Positions 17,417 through 25,179 of a stretch of 64,000 nt of DNA are shown in pieces. The translations under genes were made by a program, and so were the position numbers. Source of the DNA: DASYRM01 sp036004405 (GTDB taxonomy: Bacteria; Acidobacteriota; Vicinamibacteria; Vicinamibacterales; UBA2999); contig DASYRM010000037.1 of NCBI GenBank assembly GCA_036004405.1, forward strand, positions 124,001 through 188,000. The letters are read 5' to 3'. The notes beneath the pieces are model-generated. The model was not told the origin of the DNA and did no database searches. It saw only the letters and a program-made list of their open reading frames with translations. The first letter of the stretch is position 1; every line of letters begins with the position of its first letter.

Positions 17417-17653
17417 TCACGCGCGCGCCGCGTCGGCGTAGGTTTTGATGAAGTTGAGCGCCAACTGCGGGTCCCGCCCCCGCGAGATGCCGCATTCCGA
17501 GGCGATGCCGAACCGGTCGACGCACAGTCGCCGGCCGCCCGGCTCCCCATCCGGCACCCGCTTGAGAAACGGCCCACAGTGCTGCCCGATCGCCTGGAAG
17601 ACCTCCACGGGGCCGTCAAGCGCGACGCTTCCGACGAAGTGCACCGGCCTCAC
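17417..17653 (-). pseudogene. Remnant of a methionine-synthase-II-like protein (large internal deletion)
   Basis: A 78-residue frame with a start (MRPVHFVGSVALDG) that looks like the N-terminus of the cobalamin-independent methionine-synthase-like family, joined at about residue 42 (VPDGEPGGRR) to what looks like the family's C-terminal strand (DRFGIASECGISRGRD, then LALNFIKTYADAA). Family members are normally about 350-400 residues. The whole TIM barrel is missing, so this is most likely a deleted, non-functional gene. A genuinely short protein cannot be excluded. The family assignment is from memory of these terminal motifs. Confidence 0.55.
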
Positions 17654-17703
17654 GAGCGATCACTCATGGCCGGGGATTCTACCGCCCGCGCCATGCGAAC
17701 CCG

Positions 17704-17722
17704 GTATCGATCTCCGCGATGT
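17704..17722. promoter_or_regulatory. Possible degenerate LysR-type site
   Basis: GTATCGAT-N3-CGCGATGT keeps the outer GTATCG and an opposing CGAT of the 13736 palindrome with the same spacing and a T-N11-A arrangement. It lies 93 bp upstream of the TonB-receptor start. Agreement is only partial (10 of 16 arm positions), so it may be chance. Confidence 0.25.
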
Positions 17723-17814
17723 CCGGCATCGCAAGAAACGATTCTTCCCGCGGGCTGACGCGCGCGCATAGTCGCACGACTTTCGTCGGCTCATCCACCA
17801 GGAGAACCCGCATC

Positions 17815-20800
17815 GTGATTCGACGCGCGCTCGCCGTCTGTGTGCTCGCTCTCGCCGCCGCCGTTCCCGCCACACCCGCCGCCGCTCAGGCGGTACGGGC
17901 CACCGTGCTGGGCACCGTCACCGACCGCACGGGCGCCGTGCTCCCGGGCGCCACGGTGACGATCACCAACACCGATACCAAGGTGTCGCAAACGACCGTC
18001 AGCGATTCACAAGGCCACTACACCCAGACAAACCTGCTGCCGGCGCCCTACGACATCGAGGCGTCCTTGTCCGGCTTTCAGACCGTGGTCCGCAGCGGCG
18101 TGCGGCTCGTCGTCGGCAGCGAGAGCGTGGTGGACTTCGCACTGGGGCCATCCGCCGTACAGGAGACCATCACGGTGACTGCCGACGCGCCCGTCGTGGA
18201 GACCGTGTCATCCTCGCTGGGGACCGTCATCGAACAAAAGCAGATCGCCGAGCTGCCGCTCATCGACCGCAGCTACTCGAAGCTGATTGCGCTGGCCCCC
18301 GGCGCGAACGAAGTGCCGCCGGCGACGGCGGGAGGGCAGTTCCAGCAGTTCTTCGGCAGGCAGCCGCAGTACACCGTGTCGGGCGCCCGCCCCGAAGGAC
18401 AGGTGTTCCTGCTCGACAACACCAACGTGCAGAACTACTGGAATCGGGGCAGCGGCTCCGGCCAGCTCGGGACGACGCTCGGTGTAGAAGCGATCGCCGA
18501 GTACCAGGTGCTGACCAACACCTACAGCGCGCAGTTCGGCGGCAACGGCGTCGCCGTCAACGCGATCACGAAGTCGGGCACCAACCAGTGGCACGGGTCG
18601 CTCTTCGAGTTCTTCCGCAACGACCGGCTGGACGCCTCGAACTATTTCGACACGCTGCTGGGGCGGCCCGACCCGAAATTCAACAAAAATCAGTTCGGCG
18701 CCAGCTCCGGCGGGCCGCTGGCGAAAGGCAAGGCGTTCTACTTCGTCACCTACGAGGGATTGCGCCAGACGATCGGGCAGACACAAGCCATCACCGTGCC
18801 CGACGGGAACGCCCGCAACGGCATCATCAACGGCGTCAACGTCGGGGTGAATGCCGCAATCGCGCCCGTCCTGCAGCTCTATCCGCTGCCGACGCGGCAG
18901 ACGCCCGCACAGGCCGCGCAGGGGATCGGCCGCACGGACGTGACCAACGAATCGCCGGGGCGCGAAAACTACTTCGTCGGCCGCGTGGACTACACGCTGA
19001 CGCCGTCCGCGAACCTGTTCGTGCGCTACACCCTCGATCAGGCATCGGTGTTCGAGCCGAACTCGGGCTCGGCGATTCCGCTGTGGAACAGCGATGACGA
19101 CTCGAAGAACCACTACGTCACGGCGGAGCTCCGTCAGGCGCTGAAGCCGACGATGGCGAACAGCGTCCGCGTGGGAGTGACCCGAACCGAGGAGAACGCC
19201 TCCCGCACCGACCTCGACAACGGCCTGCTGACGTTCTTCCCAGGACGTCAGAGCGGCTCCGTGGCTCCAGGGTCCGGCGTCACCGGCGTCGGTGGCAACC
19301 AGGTTTTGCCGTTTGTCCAGCGGCAGCGGCGCTTCATACTCGGCGACGATATCGTCTGGAGCGGAGGTGGGCATTCGCTGACGCTCGGCGCCGAGTACGA
19401 ACGCCAGACGACCTTCGTGAACCTGCCGCTCTTCGGCGACGGCGCGTGGACATTTCCCAGCCTGACCGCATTCCTGCAGAACCAGCCGTCGCTCTTTCTC
19501 GGGGCGCTGCCGGGCGCCAATGACGCGGCGCGCAACATCGAAGAATGGCGGGTGACGAGTTTCGCGCAGGACCAATGGCGGTTGGGCTCCAGGTGGACGC
19601 TGAATCTGGGGTTGCGCTACGACCCGCGATCGATTGCCACCCTCGACAAGGCCGCAGCGCTCGTGGATCTTGCGCAGTCCACCGGGTTCACGACGATCAC
19701 CAAGGCGTTCGGACGCAATCCGACGCTCCGCAATTGGGAGCCGCGCGTCGGCATTGCGTTCGACCCGTTTGCGGATCACAAGACGGCGGTGCGAGCCGGC
19801 TACGGTGTGTTCCACAGCGTGATTACCGCCAACCGCTTCGGCCCGGCCTACTCGCTCAATCCGCCGTATTCGCTCGGCGTGCAGGTGCGGCTGCCGTTCC
19901 CGCCGGTGCCGGTCTTCCCGACCCCGAATCCGGCGGCGTCGCAGATCACGCAGAGCCAGGCGCTCGATTTCGACATGGCGGACTCGCCGCGCCTGCAGCA
20001 ATGGAACGTCAACGTGCAGCGCGAGGTGCTGCGCAACACCAGCGTGACCATCGCGTACGTCGGCAGCCGTGGCGATCATCTGCAGCGCCAGCGCGACGTC
20101 AATCCGGTCAAGCCGACCACGCTGGCCAATGGCACCGTGGTCTACGGGTCGCGCGCGGGTGCGCAGACGATTTCGAACGCGCGTGTCAATCCGGTGTTCG
20201 GCTCGCTCGTGAGCGCCAACTCCTACGCGGAGTCGGACTACCACTCGCTTCAGGTGGCACTCAACCGCCGGTTCACCAACAACCTGCAGTCGCAGCTCTC
20301 GTACACGCTGTCACGCTGCAACGACACGACGTCGGGGAATTCGCCCTTCGAGGGCGGCACGGCCGCGACGAACCCGTATGACGAACGCTACGATTACGGC
20401 CCCTGCGTGACCGGCCGTACGCACAGCCTGCGCGCCAGCGCGATCTATCAGCTGCCGTTCAGCGCCAATGCGTTCGTCTCGGGATGGCAGGTCTCGGGCA
20501 TCGTCAGCGCCGTCAGCGGCGCGCCGTTCACACCGCTGATCGGCTTCGACCAGGCGGGTCTCCAGACCGGCGGAACGCAGCGCCCGAACCTGGCGTCTGG
20601 CAAGTCGCTCGACGATGCCGTCACGGGCGGGACCCTCGACACGGCGTGCGGCTGCATCGTGAACTACTTTGATCCGACGTTCTTCACGCTGCCGACCGCC
20701 GGCACGCTCGGCATCGGGGTCGGACGCAATTCGCTGACGTCGCCGGGGCTTCTCAGCGTGGATCTCGCGCTCAGCAAGAACGTGAGCCTGGGCAAGGGCC

Positions 20801-20982
20801 CGTATCTGCAGCTCCGCGCCGAAGTCTTCAACCTGTTCAACCGCGTCAATTACAACCAGCCGAATTCCGCTATTTTCATTGCCACCGCGGATGGTAGCGC
20901 CGCGCTCAACCCGAACGCCGGCCAGATCACCTCCGCCGGGCCGCCGCGGCAGATGCAGTTGGGCGTCAAGCTGGTGTTCTAA
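17815..20982 (+). CDS. TonB-dependent receptor, Oar-like, with carboxypeptidase-regulatory-like domain
   Basis: 1055 residues from the GTG at 17815, which follows AGGAGA; upstream in-frame ATG 17719 would put 32 residues before the signal peptide. Signal peptide to about residue 24 (PAAAQA). A CarboxypepD_reg-like domain (VLGTVTDRTGAVLPGATVTI) precedes a plug (VVETVSSSLGTVIEQKQIAELPL) and a 22-strand-type barrel of Oar type (GVAVNAITKSGTNQWHGSLF, then RNDRLDASNYFD). The C-terminus MQLGVKLVF ends in an aromatic residue as expected for BAM insertion. It probably imports a large or hydrophobic ligand across the outer membrane. The next gene, 11 bp downstream, is a haem/copper oxidase fusion. Confidence 0.88.
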   Translation: MIRRALAVCVLALAAAVPATPAAAQAVRATVLGTVTDRTGAVLPGATVTITNTDTKVSQTTVSDSQGHYTQTNLLPAPYDIEASLSGFQTVVRSGVRLVVGSESVVDFALGPSAVQETITVTADAPVVETVSSSLGTVIEQKQIAELPLIDRSYSKLIALAPGANEVPPATAGGQFQQFFGRQPQYTVSGARPEGQVFLLDNTNVQNYWNRGSGSGQLGTTLGVEAIAEYQVLTNTYSAQFGGNGVAVNAITKSGTNQWHGSLFEFFRNDRLDASNYFDTLLGRPDPKFNKNQFGASSGGPLAKGKAFYFVTYEGLRQTIGQTQAITVPDGNARNGIINGVNVGVNAAIAPVLQLYPLPTRQTPAQAAQGIGRTDVTNESPGRENYFVGRVDYTLTPSANLFVRYTLDQASVFEPNSGSAIPLWNSDDDSKNHYVTAELRQALKPTMANSVRVGVTRTEENASRTDLDNGLLTFFPGRQSGSVAPGSGVTGVGGNQVLPFVQRQRRFILGDDIVWSGGGHSLTLGAEYERQTTFVNLPLFGDGAWTFPSLTAFLQNQPSLFLGALPGANDAARNIEEWRVTSFAQDQWRLGSRWTLNLGLRYDPRSIATLDKAAALVDLAQSTGFTTITKAFGRNPTLRNWEPRVGIAFDPFADHKTAVRAGYGVFHSVITANRFGPAYSLNPPYSLGVQVRLPFPPVPVFPTPNPAASQITQSQALDFDMADSPRLQQWNVNVQREVLRNTSVTIAYVGSRGDHLQRQRDVNPVKPTTLANGTVVYGSRAGAQTISNARVNPVFGSLVSANSYAESDYHSLQVALNRRFTNNLQSQLSYTLSRCNDTTSGNSPFEGGTAATNPYDERYDYGPCVTGRTHSLRASAIYQLPFSANAFVSGWQVSGIVSAVSGAPFTPLIGFDQAGLQTGGTQRPNLASGKSLDDAVTGGTLDTACGCIVNYFDPTFFTLPTAGTLGIGVGRNSLTSPGLLSVDLALSKNVSLGKGPYLQLRAEVFNLFNRVNYNQPNSAIFIATADGSAALNPNAGQITSAGPPRQMQLGVKLVF

Positions 20983-20993
20983 GGGAGATCGTG

Positions 20994-22472
20994 ATGAGGT
21001 CACATGTGTTGAAGGCTGCCGCGCTGCTGTGTGCAGCGATCGGGATCGCGGTGGTGCAGCCCCCCCACGCGAGCGCCCAGGCGCCGGCGACGCCCACGTA
21101 CTACAAAGACGTCCTGCCGATCCTGCAGAAGAACTGCGAGAGCTGCCACCGCCCGGGTCAGATTGCGCCGATGTCGTTCCAGACCTACGACTCGGCGCGT
21201 CCCTGGGCGCGCGCCGTCAAGGCCGCGGCGCAGACGAAGAAGATGCCGCCGTGGTTCGCGGACCCCGCGTTTGGTCACTTTCTGAACGATCGGTCGCTGC
21301 AGCAGCAGGACATCGACACATTGGCGCGCTGGGCGGACGCCGGAGCTCCAGCCGGCGATCCGAAGGATGGTCCGAAACCGGTGGCGTGGCCCGAGGGCGG
21401 CTGGCGCATCAAGCCGGATCTGGTCGTGGATGGGCCCTCGTACGAAGTGCCGGCCAAAGGCATCGTCGAATGGACATGGATCATCGTGCCGGGCAACTTC
21501 AAGGAGGACACGTGGGTAACCTCCGTCGAGGTGAAGCCGTCGGAGATGGCGGTCACACACCACATCTGCATTGCGTATCTGCCGCACGATTCCAGGACTA
21601 CGTATTTCACGCCGAGCGCTCGCACGGTACCGCGTGACGACGAGGGCAATGAAATTCGCAGCGGTCGAGGCGCACCGCCGGCTGGACCGCCGACCACGCC
21701 GCCTGCGGGCGCTCCGGCCGCGCCTGCGGGCCGGCCCGCTGGGCCGACCCAGCTTCCGCCCGCGCTCTTCAACACGGCGATCGGGATCCTGTCGCGCAGC
21801 AACGGCCTCGAAGAGTGCTACGAACCGGGACGACCGCCGGCCGATTTCCGGCCGTTCGATGCGGCCAAGCTCATTCCCGCCGGCACCGACATCGCCCTCA
21901 ACGTTCACTACACGCCGAACGGAAAGGCGCTGACCGATCACGTGCAGATCGGCTTTACGGTCGCGAAGACACCGCCGAAGCGGCGGTACCTGGCGCTGAG
22001 CACGAGCTCACCGTCCGATCGCCAGCGATTTGCGATTCCGCCACTTGAATCGAACTGGGAAGCGCCTCCGGCCCTCATCACGTTCACCAAGGACGTCGAG
22101 CTCGTGGGGTTGATGCCGCACATGCACGTGCGGGGCAAGGCCGCGCGTTTCTATCTCGATTACCCGGACGGGCGCACCGAGACGATCCTGAACGTGCCGC
22201 GCTACGACTTCAACTGGCAGCTCTGGTACGACACCTCCCTGAAGGTGCCGACCGGGACGAAGATGCGCGTGTTCGCCTGGTACGACAACTCGCCCGGGAA
22301 CAAGTTCAATCCCAACCCGAAGTCGACGGTGTACTACGGCGACCAGACATGGGAGGAGATGCACTTCCCGTCGTACGGCATCGTGGTCGACGACATCCGG
22401 CTGACGCATCGCGACGTCGTCGCGCCTGGTGGCTACGTCGGCGGCGCGAGCCTGCTGGGCGGAGCGCCCTGA
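20994..22472 (+). CDS. Cytochrome c fused to PHM-like copper type II monooxygenase domain (paralog 1)
   Basis: 492 residues from the ATG at 20994 (GGGAGA 5 bp upstream; the GTG 3 bp earlier is too close to it). Signal peptide to about residue 29. Cytochrome c domain with CESCH (C48, C51, H52) and RPGQIAPM. The rest matches the copper type II ascorbate-dependent monooxygenase fold, with ligand-like residues in order: THH (H189, H190), NVHYTPNG (H305), MPHMHVRGK (H376, H378) and WEEMHF (M456). In peptidylglycine hydroxylating monooxygenase the same order is HH, H, HxH, M. A Pro/Ala/Gly linker (about 226-252) splits the domain. It probably hydroxylates or oxidises a periplasmic substrate with electrons from the haem. 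Two paralogs lie at 58753 and 62323. Confidence 0.8.
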   Translation: MRSHVLKAAALLCAAIGIAVVQPPHASAQAPATPTYYKDVLPILQKNCESCHRPGQIAPMSFQTYDSARPWARAVKAAAQTKKMPPWFADPAFGHFLNDRSLQQQDIDTLARWADAGAPAGDPKDGPKPVAWPEGGWRIKPDLVVDGPSYEVPAKGIVEWTWIIVPGNFKEDTWVTSVEVKPSEMAVTHHICIAYLPHDSRTTYFTPSARTVPRDDEGNEIRSGRGAPPAGPPTTPPAGAPAAPAGRPAGPTQLPPALFNTAIGILSRSNGLEECYEPGRPPADFRPFDAAKLIPAGTDIALNVHYTPNGKALTDHVQIGFTVAKTPPKRRYLALSTSSPSDRQRFAIPPLESNWEAPPALITFTKDVELVGLMPHMHVRGKAARFYLDYPDGRTETILNVPRYDFNWQLWYDTSLKVPTGTKMRVFAWYDNSPGNKFNPNPKSTVYYGDQTWEEMHFPSYGIVVDDIRLTHRDVVAPGGYVGGASLLGGAP

Positions 22473-23242
22473 TCGCCGAGGCTCCACGCTCCGGCACCAG
22501 CGGTCGCAAAGTAGGTCATCACGGCGGCGTAGAGCAGCGCCTCAATGCCGCCGTTCCGAATTGGCCACGGCGCACGCGGCTGCGCAATCAGAACATAGGC
22601 GAGCGCAGCCTCGGCGGCGACGACGTAGGCCGTCTGCCTGAGGAAGAGGCCGAGCATCAGCAGCGGGCCGGCCACGATTTCGATGCCGCCGGTGAACGCC
22701 GGCAATGAGTCGAGCGCGACGAGCGGGGGAGCGCCCACCCGTCCGGCGATCGAGGGCAGCACCCCGAAGATCTTCCGGACACCGTGCAGCGTGAGCAGCA
22801 GTCCGACGACGAGGCGCAGCAGGGTGCGCGCGTGCGGCTCCAGAGCTGCGGCGCGCTGCCGCAAGGCTCCCGCGGCGCGACTATTCTGGAGCCAGGCGTC
22901 GAGACTCCACGCCCCCGCCCCTGCCGCCGCGATCCACAGAAAGATGAAGGCGTTCAGCGTCGCCTCTTCGCCGCCGTTGGCGATCGGGACGAAGCCGCGT
23001 GGCGCCCAGGCGCGGAAATAGGCGACCGCCATCTCGCCGCTGAGGACGAACGCCGTCGGCCGGGTGCACAGGCCGATGACGAGCAGCGGCCCTCCCACCG
23101 CCTCGAGGATCCCGGCGATGCCGCGGATCCCCAGGAGCGACGTCTCCGGACGCGCGCCGGCGAACCCGAACAGCTTCTCCAGGCCGTGCTGCCAGAACAG
23201 GAGACCGGCGACGACGCGAACGGCGAACAGCGCGTACGGCAC
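22433..23242 (-). CDS. DoxX-family membrane protein with two tandem DoxX domains
   Basis: 269 residues forming two four-helix halves. Half one begins FAVRVVAGLLFWQHGLEKLFGF and half two begins LLRLVVGLLLTLHGVRKIFGV, so they align as an internal duplication (each has LLxxHGxxKxFG, then a second helix with GGxLLxxGL and a third with AEAxLAY). A linker (LQNSRAAGALRQRAAALEPH) joins them. DoxX proteins are inner-membrane, quinone- or thiol-linked in some systems. The gene is the last of the minus operon with GxW and DUF6152, and its C-terminus overlaps the convergent copper-monooxygenase gene by 40 bp. Confidence 0.8.
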   Translation of the reverse strand: MPYALFAVRVVAGLLFWQHGLEKLFGFAGARPETSLLGIRGIAGILEAVGGPLLVIGLCTRPTAFVLSGEMAVAYFRAWAPRGFVPIANGGEEATLNAFIFLWIAAAGAGAWSLDAWLQNSRAAGALRQRAAALEPHARTLLRLVVGLLLTLHGVRKIFGVLPSIAGRVGAPPLVALDSLPAFTGGIEIVAGPLLMLGLFLRQTAYVVAAEAALAYVLIAQPRAPWPIRNGGIEALLYAAVMTYFATAGAGAWSLGDQGAPPSRLAPPT

Positions 23243-23270
23243 CGGTGAAATCTATCGCGCGGGCTGAATG

Positions 23271-23717
23271 TCAGCGCGCCGGAGCGGCTGGCGGGGGTGG
23301 CGGCACCGGGCCGAGACTGAGCAGATCTTCGCCGCTCTCGCTTTCGATCTTCAGGACGAGCGCGGTGTCGCCGCCGGCGCGCGCTGGCGCGGCGGTGACC
23401 ACGACCTTCGTGCCGTATTTGAGCGCCTCCCCTGATTTCTTGCGGGTCCAGCCGTTGCGAATCAGCATCGCCGGGTTCGGCAGCAGCTCGCCGCTCCAGT
23501 GGCGCACCTTGCCTTTGTCGTCGGTGACGTCGAAGAACAGCTGCACATGCGGGTTCACGTACTTGAACTCGGTCACCACCGCCTTGGCCGTGAACGTTTT
23601 GGAGCGGTCGTAGCTGATGTTCGTGCCGTGGTGGGCCGCGAGCGTCGCGGTTGCCAGCCACACGCATGCGAGCGCGGCACGTGCCGCGACGGTCCTGTCC
23701 TGCATCGGTCTCCTCAC
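23271..23717 (-). CDS. DUF6152 family secreted protein
   Basis: 148 residues (start may be MQDR at 23705). A signal peptide precedes HHGTNISYD. The core has the family features TAKAVVTEFKYVNPHVQLFFDV, split as TAKAVVTEFKY and VNPHVQLFFDV, then GELLPNPAMLIRNGWTRK. The C-terminus is a Pro-rich tail (PVPPPPPAAPAR). It lies between a GxW gene (16 bp upstream) and the DoxX gene (28 bp downstream), so the three are probably co-transcribed. Function unknown. Confidence 0.78.
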   Translation of the reverse strand: MRRPMQDRTVAARAALACVWLATATLAAHHGTNISYDRSKTFTAKAVVTEFKYVNPHVQLFFDVTDDKGKVRHWSGELLPNPAMLIRNGWTRKKSGEALKYGTKVVVTAAPARAGGDTALVLKIESESGEDLLSLGPVPPPPPAAPAR

Positions 23718-23733
23718 TCTCGAAAGTCGAGCG

Positions 23734-24723
23734 CTACGGCCGGCGTCGCGGCGGAGCGGGCCGTGCGGGCGGCGCCGCGGGTTTGCCCGTGCCCGACGGA
23801 TCGCGGATCACCCGGTTGAACTCGTTCTCGTTCGCAGGGGCGCAGAGATCCTCGAGCAGCGACGCCCAGCCGGACGACTGAATGAAGTCCTTCGGCAGCA
23901 GGTGCATCCGCTTCACTTCGGCGACCCACGGCTTCGTGTAGTACTTCGGATCGGTCACGGTCATTCGCAGTTCGAGCGTGTCGAAGTTGGTGCGCGTGTA
24001 CTCCTCGTGCAGCACCATCTGATCGCTGTGCGGGTAGCCGAAATAGTCGATCCACGTGCGCTCGTCGTAGCCGGTCGACTCGACGACGAGCGTGTTGCCC
24101 TGCCAGCGCGCGGTGGCGTAACCCCACCACCGCGGCAGGTCGACGTCGTCGGGGCTGGGGAGCTTGCGGCCGTCGGTCCAGACCGTGCGCAGGCCGTAGC
24201 CCCACTGGAAGTGCTGGTAGATGCGGTCGGGCAACACGATGAACTCGACCGGGTCCGGGTAGAGAATCGCGCGCGGCATGCCCATCGGGTTGCAGGTGCC
24301 GTAGGTGTCGTTGCCGAGCGCGGGCGGCTGCGCCCGGCGCCGCCCGATGTGCTCTTCCGGATGCGCCTTTGCATCGGCGCTGTCCTTCATGCGGCCGTAC
24401 GACGGGATGTTCTTGTCGAAGGCGGCCTGGCCCGCCGGGGTGAATGTCGGGAACTCGAAGCTGTAGCCCCGGTCGCCGCAATCGCGGCAGCGCCCGCCGC
24501 CGCCGAAGCCGTTGCCGTTTGGCGACCAGATGCCGGCCAGATCGTGCGGGTCGAACGGCAGGTTCGAGTCGAACAGCTTGAGATAGCCAGGGCCCCCGCG
24601 TCCGCGGCCGGGCGGGGCCTGCCCCGGCTGCTCGGCGCCGCGCCCGCGTTCCTGCGCGTAGATGAGACACGGGATCACGACCACGGCCGCGACCCCGACC
24701 AGCACCCTCAACCTCTTCGTCAT
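23734..24723 (-). CDS. GxW-family secreted protein
   Basis: 329 residues from the ATG at 24723 (MTKRLRVLVG); the longer in-frame start at 24789 would lie inside the operator palindrome and puts charged residues before the signal peptide. Signal peptide ends near IYAQ, then a Gly/Arg/Pro linker. Family segments: DPHDLAGIWSPNGNG, an extra CRDCGD pair, CNPMGMPRAILYPDP, TARWQGNTLVVEST, ERTWIDYFGYPHSD, TVTDPKYYTKPWV, LLEDLCAPANE. First gene of an operon with DUF6152 and DoxX. A LysR-type palindrome lies 65 bp upstream. Function unknown. Confidence 0.76.
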   Translation of the reverse strand: MTKRLRVLVGVAAVVVIPCLIYAQERGRGAEQPGQAPPGRGRGGPGYLKLFDSNLPFDPHDLAGIWSPNGNGFGGGGRCRDCGDRGYSFEFPTFTPAGQAAFDKNIPSYGRMKDSADAKAHPEEHIGRRRAQPPALGNDTYGTCNPMGMPRAILYPDPVEFIVLPDRIYQHFQWGYGLRTVWTDGRKLPSPDDVDLPRWWGYATARWQGNTLVVESTGYDERTWIDYFGYPHSDQMVLHEEYTRTNFDTLELRMTVTDPKYYTKPWVAEVKRMHLLPKDFIQSSGWASLLEDLCAPANENEFNRVIRDPSGTGKPAAPPARPAPPRRRP

Positions 24724-24787
24724 AGTCGCCACGCGGGGGTGATTGTGGTCCGCCCGCCGAGAGGGTGCAAATGCGGCGTCCGGATGC

Positions 24788-24812
24788 AACGTATCGGCGC
24801 CGCCAATACGTT
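24788..24812. promoter_or_regulatory. Predicted LysR-type operator, second copy
   Basis: AACGTATYGGCG-N-CGCCRATACGTT, a 25-bp inverted repeat with one mismatched pair. Its core, GTATCGGC-N3-GCCAATAC, matches the perfect palindrome at 13736-13754 at 15 of 16 arm positions with the same T-N11-A spacing. It lies upstream of the GxW-DUF6152-DoxX operon. Confidence 0.6.
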
Positions 24813-24826
24813 GCCGGGCGGCACGC

Positions 24827-25169
24827 CTACTTCATAGGCGAATAGTCGGTGGGTTGCAGGAACACGGACTCGACCTGGACGTGAGCGGAGGGCCGCCAGC
24901 CGACACCTTCTTCCACTCGGGGCCGTCCCGGAACGCCGCCCAGCTCTTGGTCGCGGCGTCACGGCTCTCGTGTGAGAGCAGGTAGATGAGCGTGGTCTGC
25001 GAGAGCGGCGCGTCCATCGGTTTGAAGTACACCACGTTGGTCATGCCGTGCTTCGGAAGAAGCCCAGGATTTGCTCTCTGAAGCGGGCGTGCAGAGCGTC
25101 GAGTCGTCCATCCGCCGCGGTCTGCCGGAGCGGTCCGATGAAAATTGATGACAATTGAGCCGCGCTCAT
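24827..25169 (-). pseudogene. NIPSNAP-family protein, frameshifted remnant
   Basis: The reading jumps between frames but the pieces line up as one NIPSNAP-like protein. Segment A (from the ATG at 25169) gives TAADGRLDALHARFREQILG, then shifts just before KHGMTNVVYFKPMDAPL. Segment B (about 25060 to 24885) gives TLIYLLSHESRDAATKSWAA and RDGPEWKKV. Segment C gives HVQVESVFLQPTDYSPMK and stops at 24827. At least two frameshifts, with a few residues lost before HVQVESVF, break the gene. The longest intact piece is about 70 residues (25044 to 24832), which ends in an out-of-frame tail. Confidence 0.75.
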
Positions 25170-25179
25170 GGACGGCAGT

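Noticed and set aside
6293..22472. A complete peptidylglycine amidating system (PHM-like at 20994 plus NHL propeller at 6293)
   Set aside because: The genes are 14 kb apart in different operons, and NHL propellers have many roles; not enough to call an amidating lyase.
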